Assembly (NCBI GenBank): GCA_030038275.1
Contig: JASHPG010000119.1
Span: 53,649-117,648 of the forward strand
Origin: Candidatus Acidiferrales bacterium
GTDB taxonomy: Bacteria > Acidobacteriota > Terriglobia > Acidiferrales > UBA7541
Direction of reading: 5' to 3'
DNA: 64,000 bases
The position numbers and the translations under genes are program-made. Shown here piece after piece: positions 59,923 through 64,000 of this stretch. Within the stretch, counting starts at the first letter, position 1; every line of letters begins with the position of its first letter. The notes beneath the pieces are model-generated. The model worked only from the letters and a program-made list of their open reading frames with translations. It was not told the origin of the DNA and ran no database searches.

Positions 59923-60602
59923 GGCCTCACCATACTCATCTGAAAAGTGACGGGTTGGCTGCTGGAGGTTGAGTCGTCAAGCGTTACCAGCACGGTGATG
60001 CGGCGAGTATCCGAAGCGGTGGTTGTGCCGCCGCCCAGCGCGCTGATTGTAGGATCCTGGGTGATTTCCCAGCGGCGCGTGAACGTGATTCCGCCGGTGG
60101 GCGTCGCTACATCGCAAGCAGTGGGCGTGCCGACGCAACCGGAGCTTGTATGCACGATCGTGGTTACTTGCGGGGTACCATTCACAGATTGCGTCTGGGT
60201 CTCGTAGTCAGCCCCGGCTGATTCCGAAACCACCACCTGATCGCAGTACTCGGCTGCAGTGCCTGTGCCACAATCAGGGTCGGTACTGAGGCTGCCACCC
60301 GGCCAAATGTTCGGATCGGTGGGTGCCGTACTCATGGCCGTGCTCGTTGCGCCCGACGTGTCCCCTGATGGCCATTTGTTTAGGCTGTCGAGTTTCTCGG
60401 AAGCCAGAATGCTGGCCTCGCTCATGTACCTGGCGCGCGTGCCAGCCTGAAGCGTGCTGCCGATCAGAGCGGCTATGCTCAGAAGTCCAATCGCCAGCAC
60501 CGCGATCGAAACCAGGACCTCGATCAGTGTGAACCCGAGCTGCTGGTGCTTTTTTCCGCCGATACGTTTAATGGATGATTGTAGAGGTGACATTTCCCAC
60601 AC
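59919..60602 (-). CDS. PilV/GspI-like minor prepilin
   Basis: QLGFTLIEVLVSIAVLAIGLLSIAALIGSTLQAGTRARYMSEASILASEKLDSL. Confidence 0.85.
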   Translation of the reverse strand: MWEMSPLQSSIKRIGGKKHQQLGFTLIEVLVSIAVLAIGLLSIAALIGSTLQAGTRARYMSEASILASEKLDSLNKWPSGDTSGATSTAMSTAPTDPNIWPGGSLSTDPDCGTGTAAEYCDQVVVSESAGADYETQTQSVNGTPQVTTIVHTSSGCVGTPTACDVATPTGGITFTRRWEITQDPTISALGGGTTTASDTRRITVLVTLDDSTSSSQPVTFQMSMVRP

Positions 60603-61161
60603 CCGATACTGCGAGATCTATTTGCCGGCCGTTGTACGTAAAGATGAGGGATGCCGGCTGATTCCCCGGACACGCGCCGCCGGCTCCGTAAACTATTCCG
60701 TTAGGGCATAGCGTGTAGGTGAACGGCGAACTCGCACTCCCGCTTCCGGAAATCGTGACGTAGGGGGACAACTGCACTGCATTGTAGACAACCGGGTTCG
60801 CGCCGGTTTTGGTTACAACGTACGTGTTTGCGGGTGTCGTGAGCGCAAATGTGTAAATCTGGCTGTTCTGGATAGCCTGGTAGCGGGCGCTAGCGAGCGC
60901 ACCGGTAAACTGACTCACTGCGGAGTTGATCCTCATGTTGGTCATCGCGCTGCTCAACACCGGGATAGCGACTGCGGCAAGGGTTATGCCGACGGCGATG
61001 ACGATCAGCATTTCGAGGAGGGTGAAGCCCGCTCGGGCGCGCGAAGATTGCGCCTCGCCAGCGCAGCTTTTTTCCGCTTTCTGTCGCCTCAAGCGATTCT
61101 CCTCGACTCGGACCTTACGTTCTGAGATTGAGCTAGTTGCTACGCTCGCGACATGATGCAT
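60568..61161 (-). CDS. FimT/GspH-like minor prepilin
   Basis: RAGFTLLEMLIVIAVGITLAAVAIPVLSSAMTNMRINSAVSQFTGALASARYQAIQNSQIYTF. Confidence 0.85.
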   Translation of the reverse strand: MHHVASVATSSISERKVRVEENRLRRQKAEKSCAGEAQSSRARAGFTLLEMLIVIAVGITLAAVAIPVLSSAMTNMRINSAVSQFTGALASARYQAIQNSQIYTFALTTPANTYVVTKTGANPVVYNAVQLSPYVTISGSGSASSPFTYTLCPNGIVYGAGGACPGNQPASLIFTYNGRQIDLAVSGVGNVTSTIIH

Positions 61162-61579
61162 CCGTACTATCGTTTGAAAGCTGCGCTCGGATTAACACTT
61201 ACGACCGCCGCTTTCGAGCTGCCATAAGCGCACGTCACGCCCCAAAACAATCCATCGCCTAAGTGCTTGGGCAGTCAGTTACTTATGGGCAAGCGAAAGG
61301 CGTGTCCTTCTGGAGCGGACGCTATCGTGGGGTGAAAACGTAACCGGATCGGGGTTCGATTACACAAATTCGATTGTCCATTCGATTGTCTGGGCACGGG
61401 ATGCAAACCGCGACAGTTGAGCGCGCCGCGAGGCCGACACTTCACTGGCAACCCCGATATAGCGTTGAAGAAAAGCAGAATTGCAATTCAGCGCAGAGCA
61501 CGGTATTTTCCCAGCGGGTGAGGCGCCGAGTTGTTGTGAGCGAATCGCGCCTGGATGGGAATGACGGTGGAGGAGCCAT

Positions 61580-63373
61580 ATGGGCAAGATTAGAACGACA
61601 ACGATCTTGTGCGCGGGCCTGGCGATTGCGCTGGCAAGCGGCGCCGCGCACGCGCAGCAGAAAAAGCTAGTAAATGATGCCGCGCTGCGAAATGCGGCCG
61701 AAAATGGCAGCGAGTGGCTGACCTACGGGCACGATTACGGCGACACGCATTATAGTCCGCTGAAACAGATCGATACGAAAAACGCGGGGCGGCTGGGGCT
61801 CGCCTGGTATTTTCAGACGGATTCGGACCAGGGGACGGAAGAAGCAAATCCAGTGGTCGCGAACGGAACGATGTACGTGACGACCGCGTGGGACTTGCTA
61901 TACGCTCTCTATGCGCGCACTGGAAAATTGAAATGGAGCTGGGATCCGAAAATCGGCCACATGAATTTTCCACGCGGATCAGCGAACAATCCCGATCGCG
62001 TGCGAACCGGGCCAAGCCTGTGCTGCGGGCCGGGCAATCGCGGAGTAGCCGTCTATGAGGGCAAAGTCTATATCGGCACACTGGACGCGCGGCTGGTCGC
62101 CTTGGACGCCGAGACTGGCAAAGTTCTCTGGGACGTCCATACCGCGGACCCGAACTCCGATTACAGCATCACGGGCGCGCCGAGAGTGATTCGCGGAAAC
62201 GTGGTGATCGGGAACGGCGGCGGCGAATACAACGTTCGAGGATACGTATCCGCTTACAATCCCGAGACCGGGAAACTGGTGTGGCGCTTCTACACCGTTC
62301 CGGGCGAACCCGCAAATCCGATGGAAGACAAAGCCATGGCCATGGCCGCGAAGACCTGGACGGGCACCTTGCACGACCACGTTGGAGGCGGTAATCCATG
62401 GAACGCGATCTCGTATGATCCGAAGCTTGATTTGATCTATATCGGCACGGGACAAGGCGGTCCGTGGGTGCGGAAATATCGAAGTCCCGGTGGCGGCGAC
62501 AATCTGTTCATCTGCTCGATCGTGGCGCTGCACGCGGACACTGGAAAATTCGCGTGGTATTTTCAGGAGACGCCCGGAGATGTATGGGACTACGACTCCA
62601 CGGCAGACATCATGCTCGCCGATCTGAAAATCGACGGCAAACTGCGGCACGTGGCCATGCAATCTCCGAAGAACGGACTGTTCTACGTAATCGACCGCAC
62701 AAACGGCAAGTTCATTTCCGCAGCGCCACTCGAACACGTTACTTGGGAGACGGGAATCGATCCAAAAACCGGACGCCCGCACGAAAACCCAGCCGCGTTT
62801 TACGACCACAAGGACGCCCTAGTGTATCCAGGAGCGGGTGGGGGACACGTCTGGCAAGGAATGTCCTTCAATCCCGCCACGGGGCTCGTCTATGTGCCGG
62901 GAATGAACGACAGCCCGTTCACCTATGTGGCCGATCCGAATTATAAGTACAAGCTCGGGGAATACGATTTCGCGATTATTTTCCGCCGGCCCGCGGCGCC
63001 ACCCCGCCAACAAGCTGCGGGAGAAACGCCTGCGCCACCGCGCATGACACCGTTTCTGGTTGCATGGGACCCGATCACGGAGACGAAGCGTTGGCTGCTT
63101 TCAGACATGGGCGGAGGCGGCACGCTGAGCACGGCGGGCGGGCTTGTGTTTGCCGCGTCGGACGTGGGCGATTTTGAAGCGCTCGATGCAAAAGATGGCA
63201 ATAGTCTATGGAAGGTGAAGCTCACGCCTGGGTTCGGCAATCCGATCACGTACTCAATCGACGGGCGACAGTACGTTTCGGTGCTTTGTGGGCGAACGGG
63301 GAAGAGCAGGCTGTACACGTTTGCAGTGGACGCAAACACGCCGATGCCGGGATCGCCGTTCAGCGGGCATTAG
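61580..63373 (+). CDS. PQQ-dependent alcohol dehydrogenase (methanol/ethanol family)
   Basis: Signal peptide; LGLAWYFQTDSDQGTEEANPVVANGTMYVTTAWDLLYALYARTGKLKWSWDPKI; vicinal CC; WDYDSTADIMLADLKIDGK; no C-terminal cytochrome c. Confidence 0.92.
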   Translation: MGKIRTTTILCAGLAIALASGAAHAQQKKLVNDAALRNAAENGSEWLTYGHDYGDTHYSPLKQIDTKNAGRLGLAWYFQTDSDQGTEEANPVVANGTMYVTTAWDLLYALYARTGKLKWSWDPKIGHMNFPRGSANNPDRVRTGPSLCCGPGNRGVAVYEGKVYIGTLDARLVALDAETGKVLWDVHTADPNSDYSITGAPRVIRGNVVIGNGGGEYNVRGYVSAYNPETGKLVWRFYTVPGEPANPMEDKAMAMAAKTWTGTLHDHVGGGNPWNAISYDPKLDLIYIGTGQGGPWVRKYRSPGGGDNLFICSIVALHADTGKFAWYFQETPGDVWDYDSTADIMLADLKIDGKLRHVAMQSPKNGLFYVIDRTNGKFISAAPLEHVTWETGIDPKTGRPHENPAAFYDHKDALVYPGAGGGHVWQGMSFNPATGLVYVPGMNDSPFTYVADPNYKYKLGEYDFAIIFRRPAAPPRQQAAGETPAPPRMTPFLVAWDPITETKRWLLSDMGGGGTLSTAGGLVFAASDVGDFEALDAKDGNSLWKVKLTPGFGNPITYSIDGRQYVSVLCGRTGKSRLYTFAVDANTPMPGSPFSGH

Positions 63374-63420
63374 AGCGCGGCATCGCATGGCGCGAGCAGA
63401 GTCTCGCGCGCGTGGCAGCT

Positions 63421-63795
63421 CTACTCGTGGTTGATCATGAAGGTGGCCATCTGCGAAAGAAATTCACGCAGAAAGCCCTCGGCCTCGGCTGGAAGCGCCG
63501 CTTCCGAGAATGCTTTGTCCATGAGCGCCATCCATCGATCGCGGGCGGTGCGGTCTATGCAAAAAGGGATGTGGCGCGCACGCAGTCGTGGATGGCCGCG
63601 GCGCTCGATGTAGCGCTGTGGCCCGCCGAAACGGCCAACCAGGAAATCACGCAGGCGTTCTTCGGCGTCGGCTAAGTCGTCGCGTGGATACATGTCGCCG
63701 AGAATGTCGTCATTTGGCACTTGGCGGTAAAACGCCGCGATAAGGCGTTCGAACCCTTCCTCACCAATTAATTCGTACAAGTTTATTTCATCCAT
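63421..63795 (-). CDS. Truncated haemoglobin (group II-like)
   Basis: MDEINLYELIGEEGFERLIAAFYRQVPNDDILGDMYPRDDLADAEERLRDFLVGRFGGPQRYIERRGHPRLRARHIPFCIDRTARDRWMALM. Confidence 0.9.
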   Translation of the reverse strand: MDEINLYELIGEEGFERLIAAFYRQVPNDDILGDMYPRDDLADAEERLRDFLVGRFGGPQRYIERRGHPRLRARHIPFCIDRTARDRWMALMDKAFSEAALPAEAEGFLREFLSQMATFMINHE

Positions 63796-63880
63796 GAGTT
63801 GGGCATTCCGATCCCGGCTCGCGCGACAGTGCGGCCAAAGCGACTTCAAATTCCGCATCTTGCTGATGCAGCACTTTGGC

Positions 63881-64000
63881 CTAACGTAGAATTGCTGCCA
63901 GTCGCCAAGCAATATAGGCAAGCGCTACTGACTCACCCCAGTCGAAGGCTTGAACTCTATCGAGAAATTGCTTCTGGCGCGACGCTTCGATTTCCCAGTT
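63881..64000 (-). CDS. C-terminal fragment of a CDS continuing beyond the window
   Basis: Open reverse frame NWEIEASRQKQFLDRVQAFDWGESVALAYIAWRLAAILR*. Confidence 0.4.
   Translation of the reverse strand, partial: NWEIEASRQKQFLDRVQAFDWGESVALAYIAWRLAAILR

Overview
GC-rich chromosomal window, probably from an Acidobacteria-like genome (inferred from gene content and style, not searched). It is mostly housekeeping and signalling genes: two tandem Ser/Thr kinases with TPR-type C-termini, leuC/leuD with an interposed membrane-protein gene, an MmcQ/ECF-sigma/triple-VOC operon, an IPMS-like enzyme, an MrfAB-like helicase/nuclease pair, a PVA-dehydrogenase-like PQQ cytochrome with an HExxH protein, a hybrid histidine kinase divergent from an HD-GYP regulator, coxB-coxA-coxC, gap-pgk-tpiA-secG, a YtrA-type GntR/ABC operon, a LuxR-type two-component cluster, a minor-pilin operon, a PQQ alcohol dehydrogenase and a truncated haemoglobin. 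There are two tRNAs: Lys(CTT) and Leu(GAG). The best candidate for something undescribed is 54.69-56.37 kb: two homologous proteins resembling degenerate receivers (no phospho-acceptor Asp, shared G-C-x-C and E-D-x-C-W-W motifs) flanking an ECF sigma factor, next to a dense two-component cluster. Other notable signals are a probable ACG start codon behind a perfect Shine-Dalgarno, a palindromic repeat inserted in frame in the helicase, an integrase relic abutting tRNA-Lys, a kinase N-terminal relic between the tandem kinases, and a long hairpin upstream of leuC. No CRISPR array, rRNA or intact mobile element was seen.
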